Source: Microdochium bolleyi
Lineage: Eukaryota; Ascomycota; Sordariomycetes; Xylariales; Microdochiaceae
Assembly: GCA_001566295.1 (NCBI GenBank)
Contig: KQ964257.1
Location: forward strand, 744,001-808,000
Length of the DNA: 64,000 bases
Reading direction: 5' to 3'
The translations under genes and the position numbers were made by a program. This document shows positions 1 through 10,613 of the stretch, piece by piece (position 1 is the first letter of the stretch; every line of letters starts with the position of its first letter). The notes beneath the pieces are model-generated. The model was not told the origin of the DNA. It was given only the letters and a program-made list of their open reading frames with translations, and did not search any database.

Positions 1-2313
1 CGCCCGTCTTGCTACTTCCGCCTGTCTTCTGAGACTTGGTGCTTGACACGGAGCGAACGCTCGGTGTTCCTCCTACACTCGTGTTCGTCGATGCTGATTT
101 CTGACCATTGACGGTCGGTGGCCGTGATGGCTGTGCTTCTGTTGCTGCTGCTGCTGCTGCTGCGGCGGCGGCGGCGGTAATGGCTTCTACCTTCCCGTGG
201 CCTAGCTCAGATTTGACGTCCTTGCCACGCCGTACTGGGCCCCATGGGACCTCGGGGGTGATGGGCGTGGTGTTGAGCAGGTGCTCGAACATGGCGAGGT
301 ACACGCCGGGGCCGGTCATGCTACCACGGCCAGTCGCCGCCCCTACCGCTGCTGATTTGTTGGTGTCTGATGTGGCTGGCCGTGACGATGGAGTTCCCGA
401 CCGTGATCCCGATGTAGATGCAACCAACGACAGAGCGGATCTCTTGCCATCAATGATGCGCTGCATGCGCGTGTTCGAGATGTCGCTGAGCTCGGTCAGG
501 TAATCAGCGTATGCGTCCACCGCGGACAAAATCTCGGCCTGTTTCGCGGCTGGTGCTTTGTCGAATAGATCTTGGAGGTCTTTGTTTAGACGTCCCGCGC
601 CTGCCTCAGAGGAAGATACAGATCCGGGCTTCGGAGTCTTCTCCTTGTCGGTTTGTTCCCCTTTGCGTTTCGATTCTGTCGTCCTCGACAAGCTGGGGTC
701 GTAATCCTCGCGGAAGATCTTGACGATCCCGCCGATCCAGCCGCGCCACGTCCTGCAAACCTCGGGACACCCCTTTGCGACACCGTGCAGGTAGTCATAC
801 ATGAATGGCTGCTTGTGCCGGTGCAGGAGCGCGACGTAGTCGTCCACCGTCGCCTTCTGGCCCGCAGCCGACTTGCTCTTCTGGGTAGACTTCGTGTTCC
901 GAATGTTTTCTGGAGACTGGCACTTGGCGACCGCGAGGGCATCATTCATGAAGTTCTCCAACGCTGTGACGAGCTTCTTGAGGTCGACGCCGTCGTGTAT
1001 GTTGCGGATCATCGGCTCGAACGCCTTGATGCCGTCGCGGACCATGCCCGTGATAAAGTCTGGGCTTTGCTCGCAGACAACCTTGATACTGGCCTCACGA
1101 TCCCACACACCCATCTTCGAGGCGTAGTAGTCCAGGCACTGCCTGTGGTGCTCGGTCGAGAGGTCTTTGGGCACAGTCAGATCGGCTGATTCGAGAATAG
1201 CCACAATGATGGACTTATTCTCCACCTGGCTGAACTGCCGGACCGCCTCTTGCTGCTCCGCGGATGCCTGCACATGCTTGTCTATGGCGTCGAGGAAGGT
1301 ATGGTCCACGTGTCCGTCAGCATTCCTAATACGGTCTGCCGCTTTACGGCAATCGTTGGCATTCCACGTGAGCACCATCGAGATAATTCTATCAAGAGAT
1401 GCAAGTTAGCATCGTTTTCGATCCGGACCTCTGGGCAGACGGCAACTCACCTCTGCAATAGATTCATGCCGTCACTCGCATCCTTTGTAAACCCAAACCA
1501 ATTCGTGACCGCACCCACGCTCATCTTGGCCAGGAACAGCCTAGCCATACCGTTGATCATTGTCGCCGCATTGCCGACACGCAAGGTTTGTCTTATAAGG
1601 TTGTACGGAATCAGCCCATGAATGTTTTCAATCTGCTTGATCATATACGGACCCTCCGCGGACATGACAAAGATGTAGTGAAGTAGGGTCGCGCCATGGA
1701 GGATGACATAGTCCATGCCTCCCTTTACCGCGGGCGAGTGTGCCTCGAAGTCGGATGTCTTGGCTAAGTGGTCGAAGAGCTGTCCAGAAAGATCGTGGTG
1801 GATTAGAGCTGTGAGAGCATCCTCGTAGGCCTTCGTAGTGCCCTCGGCCGAGCCCAGGTCGTACTTTTGCTGCAGGTCCACGGTTCTGTTCCCCTTGGCA
1901 ATGCCGGCGAGTAGACCCCTTGTCACAGCCTCGTGGAGGACCGTGGCGGCACACGCCAGCCTTTTCCTAGTGCCCAGTGTGCCCTTGTCGTAGCTCTCAG
2001 AGAGCTTTGCCTCGGCGAAGCGCTCCATGATGCCCTTGAACTTGACACCCCAGAACTCTGGCGGCAGGTCGCGGAAGCCTGGGGCAGACAACACAAAGTT
2101 CGTGAGCAGCAGCTGTAGCATGGGCTTCCCCGATAGACTGCCGTCTTTTGCGGCCTCCTCCGGGGACGCATGGTCTGTAAACGGGTAGCCGTAGGCGTGT
2201 ATGGCCGCTGGTTCCTTGAAGCTCTCGACCTCGGCATACGTTTCGTGATGGACTAGAATGTGGAAGAGGGAGTTGAGTTGCTGCCCAGACAGCTGTGTCT
2301 TAGGAGACGACAT
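1..2313 (-). CDS. PX-associated / DUF3818 domain protein (3' end beyond window)
   Basis: Starts at the ATG at 2313-2311. Exon 1 is 1451-2313, a 62-bp intron is 1389-1450 (GTGAGT...TAG), and exon 2 runs open from 1388 to the left edge, giving about 750 codons so far. The first ~150 residues (LNSLFHILVHHETYAEVESF near residue 14) resemble the PX-associated domain of fungal PX proteins. The following helical stretch, through residues around 500, resembles DUF3818. I see no PX domain core in the visible part, so it either lies beyond the edge or is absent. Related yeast proteins (YPR097W/Lec1 type) bind lipids; a membrane-lipid role here is inference. Near the left edge the protein becomes Ser/Thr/Ala-rich, with an alanine run encoded by a GCN repeat. 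Family assignment is from memory of motifs; the gene model itself is solid. Confidence 0.75.
141..178 (-). repeat. GCN trinucleotide run encoding polyalanine
   Basis: About 12 consecutive GCC/GCA codons on the minus strand, inside the second exon of the PX-associated protein, encode a run of alanines in a low-complexity region. Such runs often vary in length between isolates. Confidence 0.7.
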
Positions 2314-3267
2314 GGCGCCGGAAAAACACGCCGGGTGCGTGTTGTCGTTGTTCTCGAAACAGGCTTGGAGCGATCAAAGGCTCACACTGCGTGCAAGCAA
2401 AGCGCTGGGTCGCCGTGGCAGAGCTCTAGATCTTGGTAACAATGCCTGTCGTATTGCGAGCTGCCATCGAGCCAAGAATCCGAGAAGGGGTAAGAAGTGA
2501 GTTGGTTAGTGCTATGTCCAAGATGATCTGGCAGTGCTAAGTCTAGTCGGAGGCAACTAGCAACGCCCTCTCTACCGCAGCACGATTCGTGACGTCATGC
2601 ACGCAAGTGCCAAGAGCGACGCCGTTGACTGAAGTCGGTTAGGACAGGGAGGCAGCAAAGAGACAGATGATACTCGACGGTGCGCGGCAGGGCCCGGAAT
2701 GTGAGCATGTGCGGTCAGAGGTGGCTGTGTAAGAGTTGCTTGCAGTTGGCCTCTCAGAAAGGGCGACCTCAGAGGAGGAATGCCTGAGGGACCGCGTGCG
2801 ACATGTCCAAAGCGGCATGCCAGCACTATTTACCCCACACCTGGACCCTGGAAAAGTCCCAGCACAGTTCATGAGCCCAAGCCACATGTACAAGAGCTAC
2901 ACGACAGCTGTAATGCTCCACGCCTGCCCTGGTGAATCTGGGCAGAGCGAGATCTTGCTGGGCCATGCGGCAGAGCCACTAGAGACTATCTCGACATCTG
3001 CAGCATTCGTGTGGTGGCGGGCGCCAAGATCGTCAAGCCATTGCAGATCGGGGCCGAGATTCAGATCCACATCGCACAACGCAAACGCACACGAAGACAA
3101 TTGATGGTCTGTCTAGGTCTTGGTATCAGGACCCCTATGAACAATTTGAGTCAATCTTTTAGAAGGGGGGTCGCTGTGTGACTGAGCAGAGAAGGTGGGA
3201 AAGAGGCACCATTCCCGCTATGCTAAGAATGCCATGCTACTTGAAAATATGTGTCTACCAGGTTCCT
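2314..3267. other. Intergenic, no gene seen
   Basis: Holds the promoter of the leftward PX-associated gene and the 3' flank of the leftward carrier gene. Open frames here are short, overlap on both strands and lack biased codon use. Confidence 0.5.
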
Positions 3268-4727
3268 TCAGTGCAGCAAGATATCGTACTTGTCGCCTGA
3301 GATCCGCACCTCCTCACCACCCATGCCGTACTTCCGCCGCACCAGCTCGAATATTATGAGTCCTGCGCTCGTGCTAGGGACTTGGCGGACTGTATTCCAC
3401 AGGAACCCGCGATAAAGATACTTCGTCACGCCCAGTCCTTCTCGTGCGGCTTCTGTCTTGCACCATGCAAACGTCTCCTGGTATGCGCGATAGTACGCGC
3501 GCAGCATGCGAAACCGCCTCTTTGGCTTGTCTGCGCTCGTCGCTGCCGAGTCGCGCATCCGATCAAACTTGGCGTCGAGATCCTCGAGATGATCCCAGTG
3601 TCGGACCTGGATGTGCGTGAGCGGGTGCAGGACAAACTGCTGCGCAAAAGATGCACTTATGCCCGCAAACAAGAGGAACATCGGCTCTAATGCATAATGA
3701 GGCCGGATCACGGTCCTGTTCTTCGTGTGGTGCCTCTCGTCGGCAAAGACTCCAACTTCCTTCTCTGACGTCTTGGCTGGCTCTGTGGGCCGGATCCGCG
3801 CAAGGACGTTGACGATATCTTCGCTGAGGTCTGCGTAGTACCAGTGCACGAACTTGTAGTAGCTCTGTGCCTTGACATACTCGAACACGCTGAAGAATAC
3901 GGCGCTGCCCAGACTATCCTTGGTGAAGGACAGCGTCCATCCAGCGAAGACACCTCGCATGCCGATCTCGCGCAGCTTCTCACCGCTGAAAGCCCACATG
4001 CTTTTCATCTTGCCGTTGCCAGCTGGGCTGATGTGGTCGCGATGGTCGTATCTGGCCTGTATGGCGTCCAGCGGCGCTGCGACCACACTCTGCAGGCTGC
4101 CAGCAAGAAATCCAGCTGCGAATGTCTGTGTTGGTTCAGGCGGCGGGTAGGCCCGCTTCGTCGACCTACCAGACTCGGGGTGCAGTTGGCCTTCAGAGAC
4201 AGGTCAGTACGGCTGGAATTGGACTTGCGATGCAATACAGCGTAGAAGGCTGGCTCACCCAATATGTGAAGGTATGATGTGTAGAGCACCGCGCCGACGG
4301 TGACATTGGCTATCAACGGCGGCATAATCTGATCGGGCACAACGCGCCAGCCATGTTGCTGGATGACAGAAGTCAGTAGACCTGGAGTCGTGCCTCGCAT
4401 CCACATCCAGGTCTGCTTGAGCCCCATCGAGAGTCTTGAAACGTCCTGCTCGCTGGCAGCAACCTGGGCCAGTGCAGCAAACTGCGCTTGGTGAACAACC
4501 CTGGCGTAGGCCAGGTAGTCGACTCTGGTCCGGAAGAACGCCTTGACTGGAGCACGGAAATAGAAGGCGATCGCCTGGGCGCTCAGTGCGCGAACACCGG
4601 CCGCCGAGGCGGCGGTTGCAGCATTGTTCCGTGGGACGGTTGAGCCATCACCAGCCGGGAGGACTGGGAGGACGCCAGTTGAGGAGTTTGGAAAGCCGGT
4701 ATCGAGGTCATCGCGGCCAGGCGGCAT
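3268..4727 (-). CDS. Mitochondrial carrier family protein
   Basis: Exon 1 is 4259-4727 and exon 2 is 3268-4190. The 68-bp intron (4191-4258) has donor GTGAGC, branch CTGAC and acceptor GAAG. The result is 463 residues. The acceptor was chosen because it joins the frame cleanly through a Pro-rich linker (YPPPEPTQ) into a membrane helix (TFAAGFLAG) and a PLDAIQARYD segment. That segment resembles the PxD/ExxR signature of the SLC25 carriers of the inner mitochondrial membrane. A second weak signature is VLHPLTHIQVRH, and the C-terminus carries RQVPSTSAGLIIFELVRRKYG. The repeats are degenerate, as in atypical fungal carriers, so the substrate cannot be named. It is divergent from MDM10 with 579 bp between start codons. 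Confidence 0.8.
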
Positions 4728-5306
4728 GGCTGCCGTAAGTCATTTTGAGTTGATCTATTGAACGGGAAGAGGAGCAAATAGAAAGCAGACGAGATCCAAG
4801 GCGGGCGTGATTGCTGACTGTCCCGGATCGTCGTCGCGAGGCCGTCGCAAACCGGGCATTCTCGCGCAGTGAGGGCTCCACCATAAAGAGGTCAGGCTTG
4901 CGCAGGGGTCACCTGCGAAGCAGATACCTATGGTCCTTGGTTCAGCCACAGACACCGACGTCATGCTCAGCCACAACTTCGAATGCCACGACCCCGGTTC
5001 CGCGGCCGGACCTGCTCCGAATTGGAGTGGATGATGTGCAGTTACCTGCTCTTGCACCACTTTTGGCTCTGATGTTGCTAGATTGGAGTTCCCGCTGCCG
5101 AGGAAAGAGCCACCCATTGGCCCACCTGCCTCACAACTCTGACAGCGCAGTCCAGTCCAAGCGGAGATAATCGACTCCAGCTTCCGCAGCTCTCAGGCCA
5201 CAGCACCAACTACAGCCGGCTTCATGAACCCCCATTGGCACCGCCTCGAAGTTTGCTCTACCAAGGGCTCCCGTCTCGCCGTGGTCGATTGCCTCTTAGC
5301 TTGACG
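4728..5306. other. Divergent promoter region, carrier / MDM10
   Basis: A 579-bp region between two outward-facing start codons of mitochondrial genes. No further gene or clear element was recognised; it must contain both 5' UTRs. Confidence 0.55.
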
Positions 5307-6722
5307 ATGCGGGAGTTCATGGACTACATCCAGTCCGCCTTCTACTCAGCAACGGGATGGAATCGTGACAGCTCGTACTCGACACTCAACGCTACCTCAG
5401 ATGCGCTCCTCAATTTCGCGCAGCCCCGCGGACTGCGCCTGACGCTCGGTTCTCTGGCAACACCCCAGTTTGCGACGACGTACCAGCTCGGCACAATCGG
5501 TGTCGTTGACGGCTCGATCTCATACCTCTACTCGTCCGTTCCCTTGGACGATACCGTTGCACAGAGCGACCGCATACCACTGGTCGACCTCCTCAAGAGC
5601 TACCGGGCTCTGGCGGAGCTCCCACGATATGATGTCGACAACAGCAATGGTGCGGCAATCAGCAGTGCGAGCAGTTGGTCAGCATTCAAGTTGCATGACA
5701 AGGAGACCTTGGCTTATGGCCGCCTCTACTTGCCAAGGTCCATGCTCGAAGCGCTGCTCGTCAAGCGCATCTCTCCGTGTCTTCAAGTTCAGATGAGCGC
5801 CGTCTCCGACCAGTCTCTCCGAAATGGAGGCACAGTATTAAGCATGCTGCAGTACGACACGGGCCGCTACGGCGTGGAGGGTCTTGCATCATCGGACGGA
5901 GGGCTTTTGGGGATCCGGGGCCTGTATAATTTTGGTGGTGACGTGGCCGAAGCCGAGCCGCTGTTGAACCAAGTCGAGGAAGTGTCTGGGCACAATCAAA
6001 GCAACAACCAGGAGCGAGATCGCATCTACGGCAGGTTCAGTGCAGGAGGCGAGTTTTACTACGGCACACTGAACAAGTCGGGCGGGATGAGCCTTGGCGT
6101 GCGGTTCGCGACATTACCACGACACAAAGGCACACCCCTCACAGCCACAATGACGATCAATCCTTTGATGGGCAACATGAGCTGGACGTATGCTGTGATG
6201 GCAGGCGAGAACTGCTCCCTGGCAACACGAACCAGTTTCAATGTGTACAGCTACGAAAGTGACTATGCTGTGGGTCTAGAGCTGTGGAGGAAAAAGCAGG
6301 CTTGGACAAATCTTGATGGGGAGCAGGACACGAAGGTGTCGCTGCCCACAATACCTGAGAGAAGCTTTCAGGCCAAGCTGGACTGGAGACTTGACGATCC
6401 TATCTTCCCCTTGCCTGTTGTCGACCAGGCCACGGCAGCAGGGTCTTCTCTCAAGACCACAAAGAATAAGGAACGGAGCTTCAAGGCCAAACTCGAATGG
6501 CGACTGGATGAAGAAGAGAGCGGCCCAACAACCGCCGTCGACGCTTTCGAGGACCCATATGCTGGTGTGCTCAAGGCACGACTTGACCAGCACTTCAGAG
6601 TCGGCCTGCTTTGGGAAGGAAGAGTCAAGTCGCTACTGTTCAGCCTCGGCAGCAGTATAGATCTTAGACGACCCGACTCGCCGTTTCGCAATATCGGACT
6701 CGAAGTACAATTCTCGTCATGA
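5307..6722 (+). CDS. MDM10: Mitochondrial distribution and morphology protein 10
   Basis: Single exon, 471 residues. The ATG at 5307 was chosen because the protein then begins MREFMDYIQSAFYSATGWN, the conserved start of fungal Mdm10; the frame is open upstream without an ATG. Mdm10 is a mitochondrial outer-membrane beta-barrel of the ER-mitochondria encounter structure (ERMES, with Mmm1, Mdm12 and Mdm34), and it also joins the SAM complex in assembling Tom40/Tom22. Conserved features include the NFAQPRGLRLTLGSLATPQFATTYQ-type segment after residue 35 and alternating beta-strand texture to the end. A duplicated FQAKLDWRLD / FKAKLEWRLD motif lies near residues 355 and 395. Length is near the family norm (about 490 in yeast). 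Confidence 0.95.
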   Translation: MREFMDYIQSAFYSATGWNRDSSYSTLNATSDALLNFAQPRGLRLTLGSLATPQFATTYQLGTIGVVDGSISYLYSSVPLDDTVAQSDRIPLVDLLKSYRALAELPRYDVDNSNGAAISSASSWSAFKLHDKETLAYGRLYLPRSMLEALLVKRISPCLQVQMSAVSDQSLRNGGTVLSMLQYDTGRYGVEGLASSDGGLLGIRGLYNFGGDVAEAEPLLNQVEEVSGHNQSNNQERDRIYGRFSAGGEFYYGTLNKSGGMSLGVRFATLPRHKGTPLTATMTINPLMGNMSWTYAVMAGENCSLATRTSFNVYSYESDYAVGLELWRKKQAWTNLDGEQDTKVSLPTIPERSFQAKLDWRLDDPIFPLPVVDQATAAGSSLKTTKNKERSFKAKLEWRLDEEESGPTTAVDAFEDPYAGVLKARLDQHFRVGLLWEGRVKSLLFSLGSSIDLRRPDSPFRNIGLEVQFSS

Positions 6723-8722
6723 CGCCGCGGAATGCCAGGCTCGTATTCTCACTGGTGAAGAGGCTTGCCATGGAGCCCAGAATCATGCGGCCCTCGGCTT
6801 GGAAGCATAGCAGACTCGGAGACCTTCCCGCATGGCCACGCCAGCGCCTCGACATGATTTTCCAGACCCTTGGACGCCACATAATGAGGCCACGCACTAT
6901 TAGGGTTCACGCTTACTGCAAGGGGCATGCAAGCCGATTTCGACGTACCTTGTCACCATCCATGCACTTCTCTCTGGCAGCAGCTTTGAAAACGTGACCG
7001 AAGTCTGACAGGGCTGCAACCGTCTATCCACTGATGCCCACTCACTCGTCTTCTGTACCCTTCGGCTTCGAAAGACCTCCGCGGAGACACCCCAAAGGAT
7101 TGCTTTCTCCCACATGCGACCATGACAGTGCCAATGCGTCCATTTTCGGATTTTTGCCCAGGGTCTGCTAGGATCAGTCCATGGTTACTGACAGCTTAGT
7201 GAATCATGGCTTCCGTCGGCCGCCGGATATCTGTCCTCGCGGAAGTACGCGCATGCATACATGCAGCTCTTTGAGTGCGTGATGCACGATCCTGGTTGGA
7301 AGTCCCACTCTCGTGCTTGTGCTGTACTGCGTACTGCGTAAGGACGACCCCTAGGCTCGGCAGGTATCGATGTGTGGGTGTCCTATGCCTCATCTCGGTG
7401 ACCTCTCGGAAGTCGGCAACTTGCTGATACCCCTAGGATGCGACTGTTCTCTGAAGTGGGAATCTAATGGCACTTTCAGAGAAGATCGACCTGGTCCACT
7501 GAGCACGATTGAAGCATCTCAATGTCGGCAACCTGCAGACTGCATACTAGGGACAACGATGAGTTTCCATCGCAGCCAGCCAACTTAACAGCCGGCCGGC
7601 CGGCCAGCGACTGCACTTGCAAAGACTCGTACGCAGTATGTACTTTGATGCGGGACAAGGGGGCGTATGACGAAACAATTACCACTTGCGTCTTGACTCT
7701 TCCCGTTGTGTGCTTCTATGGTGCTGATTGGGCACCGCCGGCCCGCAGTGGTTATAACAGACGACCCTAGGGTAGTTGGGTGGAGTCGACTTCCATATCG
7801 GCGAAGCTGAAGCAGGCGTTCGAGTCCTTTGAGAACCCTGATGGCCAGCTTCGTCAACCACGAGTGGAAGCAGAATTTTGCGCCCGCGTGCCAACCCCCC
7901 ACGTGCGCATTCCCGGTGTGTTGCTTAGCCGAGACGCTTGCTGCATCGCACACCAGGGTCTACGCGCCTCGCAGGCGTCGTCGTCGATGCGTGTTCCCAG
8001 CCGCGAGCATGCCAAGCCTTCGACGTCGTACCAAATGTTGCTTGTCTGCAACAAGCTCTTCCAGCGGACCCAGCCTGGTGGGACTCCCGTCTCGGCGCAG
8101 CGCGACCCTCTCTTGAGGAGCCGGGATTTGAAAAATGATTGCTGCGAAGACTTGGACACAGTCATGGGACAAGGCAAACATCTGCTGTTGTTTCCAGGCG
8201 GCAGGGGCGGCGGCTTGTTTCAGCGGTCGAAGAGCTTCCTCTCTGGGCAGTAACCGCCATCGGCCGCACAGAGACTTGTTTAAACTTTCCACGGTCGACC
8301 TGGGCGGAAAGCCCGAGGATGGGTGTTGGCTCCGCACCATGATAGCCAGAGCTCAGCTAGCCCCATAGAGTTTCTCATCCGTCTGGACATCAAGGTCCTC
8401 AGTTGCCCTCTTGCATGCCCGCCTCGCTCGACGCGCTGCCGCACTCCCGGGGGCCCCCACGGGTGCTTGCTTTCTTTTGCAGACGATCCTACCGGGAGAG
8501 TCCTATATATCTCTCGCCATGTCTCACCCCAGGAACCCGAAGGCCTTGGCTCTCTCTTGGCTCTTTCTTGGCAGCATCTTCATCACGGCATTGCTTCCGC
8601 ATCCGGAACACCTCACTCGACATCTGCAACGCACAGTCTCTTGAACCCGGGAGCAGCTCTGTGTGTATTTGGTTTCGCTCACGAATCTCTTCGACCACAA
8701 TCATCTTTGGAGAATCAACAGG
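6723..8722. other. Intergenic 2 kb, no gene seen
   Basis: Contains the 3' flank of MDM10 and the upstream region of the ZIP transporter. Overlapping open frames around 7780-8730 on both strands show no domain, start context or codon bias that I would accept. The last few hundred bases (CT-rich, around 8540-8720) probably include the transporter's 5' UTR. Confidence 0.5.
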
Positions 8723-10026
8723 ATGTTGGCTGAATCTGCAACTCGAGTCTTGTTGTCCCTCGCCGGGAGGCAAGATGCCGGCGCAGACCCGGCAGCGGGA
8801 GGCGCAGACCCGTCAGCCGGAGGCGATGCCACGGCGCCCGACGCGCCGACCGTCACCATCACGTGCGACACGGGCAACGACTACGATGGCAGACTGGGCC
8901 TGCGCATCTCGGCCATCTTCGTGATCCTCGTCGGCTCGCTCCTTGGCGCCATGCTGCCCGTCGTTCTCGCCCGCCATTCCAAGCTCCGCGTTGGCCCGGC
9001 CTTCTTCGTGGCCAAATACTTCGGCTCCGGTGTCATTATCGCCACGGCCTTCATGCACCTGCTCACCCCGGCCTTCGAGGCCCTCTCCAACCCTTGTCTT
9101 CCGGACGGGCCCATCACGGCGTACGACTGGGCCACCGGCATCTGTCTCATGACCGTCATGGTCATGTTCACCGTCGAGCTGCTCGTCAGCCGCCTCGACT
9201 TCTTCGGCAGGGGCCACAGCCATGCCGGCGAGCACGACCCTACGGCCGACACGTTCGCCACGTCGGGCAAGGGCGAGAAACCCGCAACCCCCGTCTCCGG
9301 CGACGGCAGCAATAACAACGGTGACATTGAAGCCGCCAGCCGCCCCAACGCCTTCCAGGCCACCACGGACGTCAGCTACCCCCCTGGAGGCGAGGACCAT
9401 CTCGGCCATGCCCGCGAGCACAAGGATGACATGAGCCACACCGAGCTCGCCGCGCAGATGACGGCCATCTTCATCCTCGAGTTCGGCGTGCTGTTCCATA
9501 GCATCTTCATCGGCCTCACCCTCGCCGTCTCCGGCGACGAGTTCATCGTCTTGTACATTGTCCTCGTCTTCCACCAGACCTTCGAGGGCCTCGGTCTGGG
9601 CTCCCGTCTCGCCACCACGCCCTGGCCCCAGTCTAAGGCCTACCTGCCGTACCTCCTCGCGGGCCTGTACGCCATCAGCACCCCCGTCGCGATCGCCGCC
9701 GGCCTGGGTGTCCGGGAGACGCTCCAGCCCGGCTCCCCGCAGACCCTCATCATCAACGGCATCTTTGACGCCATCAGCGCTGGTATCCTCATCTACACGG
9801 GCCTGGTCGAGCTCATGGCGCACGAGTTCATGTTCAACGAGAAGATGCGCAAGGCGGGGCTCAAGCAGCAGCTGCTCGCGCTGGCGTGCATGTTCCTCGG
9901 CGCTGGGTTGATGGTAAGTTCATGTTCCATACACGCACATCACGTATACCTCTTTTGTGCTTCTAGTGCAGATGAATTGATGACTAACTCTTGTGATTGT
10001 AGGCTTTGCTCGCCAAGTGGGCTTAG
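8723..10026 (+). CDS. ZIP-family zinc transporter (Zrt-like)
   Basis: Exon 1 is 8723-9913. The 89-bp intron (9914-10002) has donor GTAAGT, a classic CTAAC branch and acceptor TAG. Exon 2 (10003-10026) adds only ALLAKWA before the stop, restoring the usual fungal ZIP C-terminus. The total is 404 residues. Eight membrane segments are visible. The metal-site helices carry HSIFIGLTLAV and HQTFEGLGLGSRL. The cytoplasmic loop between TM3 and TM4 has histidine/acidic stretches (GHSHAGEHDP; GGEDHLGHAREHKDD) that may sense zinc. The N-terminus is extracellular, Ala/Gly/Asp-rich. The family imports Zn2+ (sometimes Fe2+) at the plasma membrane. I saw no clear Zap1-type zinc-response element in the 400 bp upstream. 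Confidence 0.93.
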
Positions 10027-10038
10027 AGAAAGAGTACG

Positions 10039-10070
10039 TGTGTGAGTGAGAGTGAGAGTGAGAGTGAGAG
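10039..10070. repeat. GTGAGA hexanucleotide microsatellite
   Basis: About five tandem GTGAGA/GTGAGT units, starting 13 bases past the stop codon of the ZIP transporter, so probably in its 3' UTR. Confidence 0.75.
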
Positions 10071-10204
10071 AAAGACGTCAGGACAAAAGAATCAGAAATA
10101 TAGAGCCCTATGGGACGAAGACACCTTGTGGATGGACAGAGCAGTCCCCCAGAACATCTGTGGAGCACTGGTTGACAATTCCGCACTTCTGCGAGACATG
10201 CGTG

Positions 10205-10248
10205 CCTTCAAACATTAGTGAGATGATGTTGACCATCATGTTTGAAGG
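10205..10248. repeat. Inverted repeat, possible 3' UTR hairpin
   Basis: CCTTCAAACAT (10205-10215) is matched by its exact reverse complement at 10238-10248. Inner GATGATG and CATCAT segments extend the potential stem, leaving a short TTGAC loop and a bulge. It lies about 180 bases past the ZIP transporter stop. Function not known. Confidence 0.6.
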
Positions 10249-10613
10249 TAAAGACCGCATATAATTATACCCAATAGATTTTTCTTTGATAGAATGTGAG
10301 ACTGCTTGAACGCGCAAACACTTTACAGTGACACTATCTCTGAGTCCTATTAGACTGTGTTCCTCTCTTTGACACTCGTCCCGTGAAACATGTCTCCAGA
10401 TACGGCGAGACCATTTGCCACGAACCACTCGTGATAGTCGCCAGTTGTGAGAAATCTTGAGCACGAGGAAGCAGCGGAGGCGGCGAGGTGATCTCTGATC
10501 GATCGAGCTGCAGCTGAGTGGGCAACGTCTCAATACTAGTTGTAGCTTCCTGCCACTACCCCCCGGGCTCAGATCAAGGAAACACACTCCTCCTCCCTTC
10601 TCGACCTTGGCCG

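Larger units (their letters stand above)
10027..10613. other. Convergent 3' flanks
   Basis: Tail-to-tail region between the ZIP transporter and the coiled-coil gene. It contains a GTGAGA hexanucleotide repeat and an inverted repeat (listed separately) but no gene. Confidence 0.55.

Noticed and set aside
4116..4258. Longer 143-bp intron for the carrier gene using the AG in TTCGCAG
   Set aside because: In-frame but would delete the YPPPEPTQTFAA segment, which reads as a normal linker into the next membrane helix; the 68-bp intron with a good branch site is better.
8813..9823. 336-codon minus-strand frame opposite the ZIP transporter
   Set aside because: Antisense shadow of a strongly GC3-biased gene; translation is Glu/Asp/Gly-rich with no domain.
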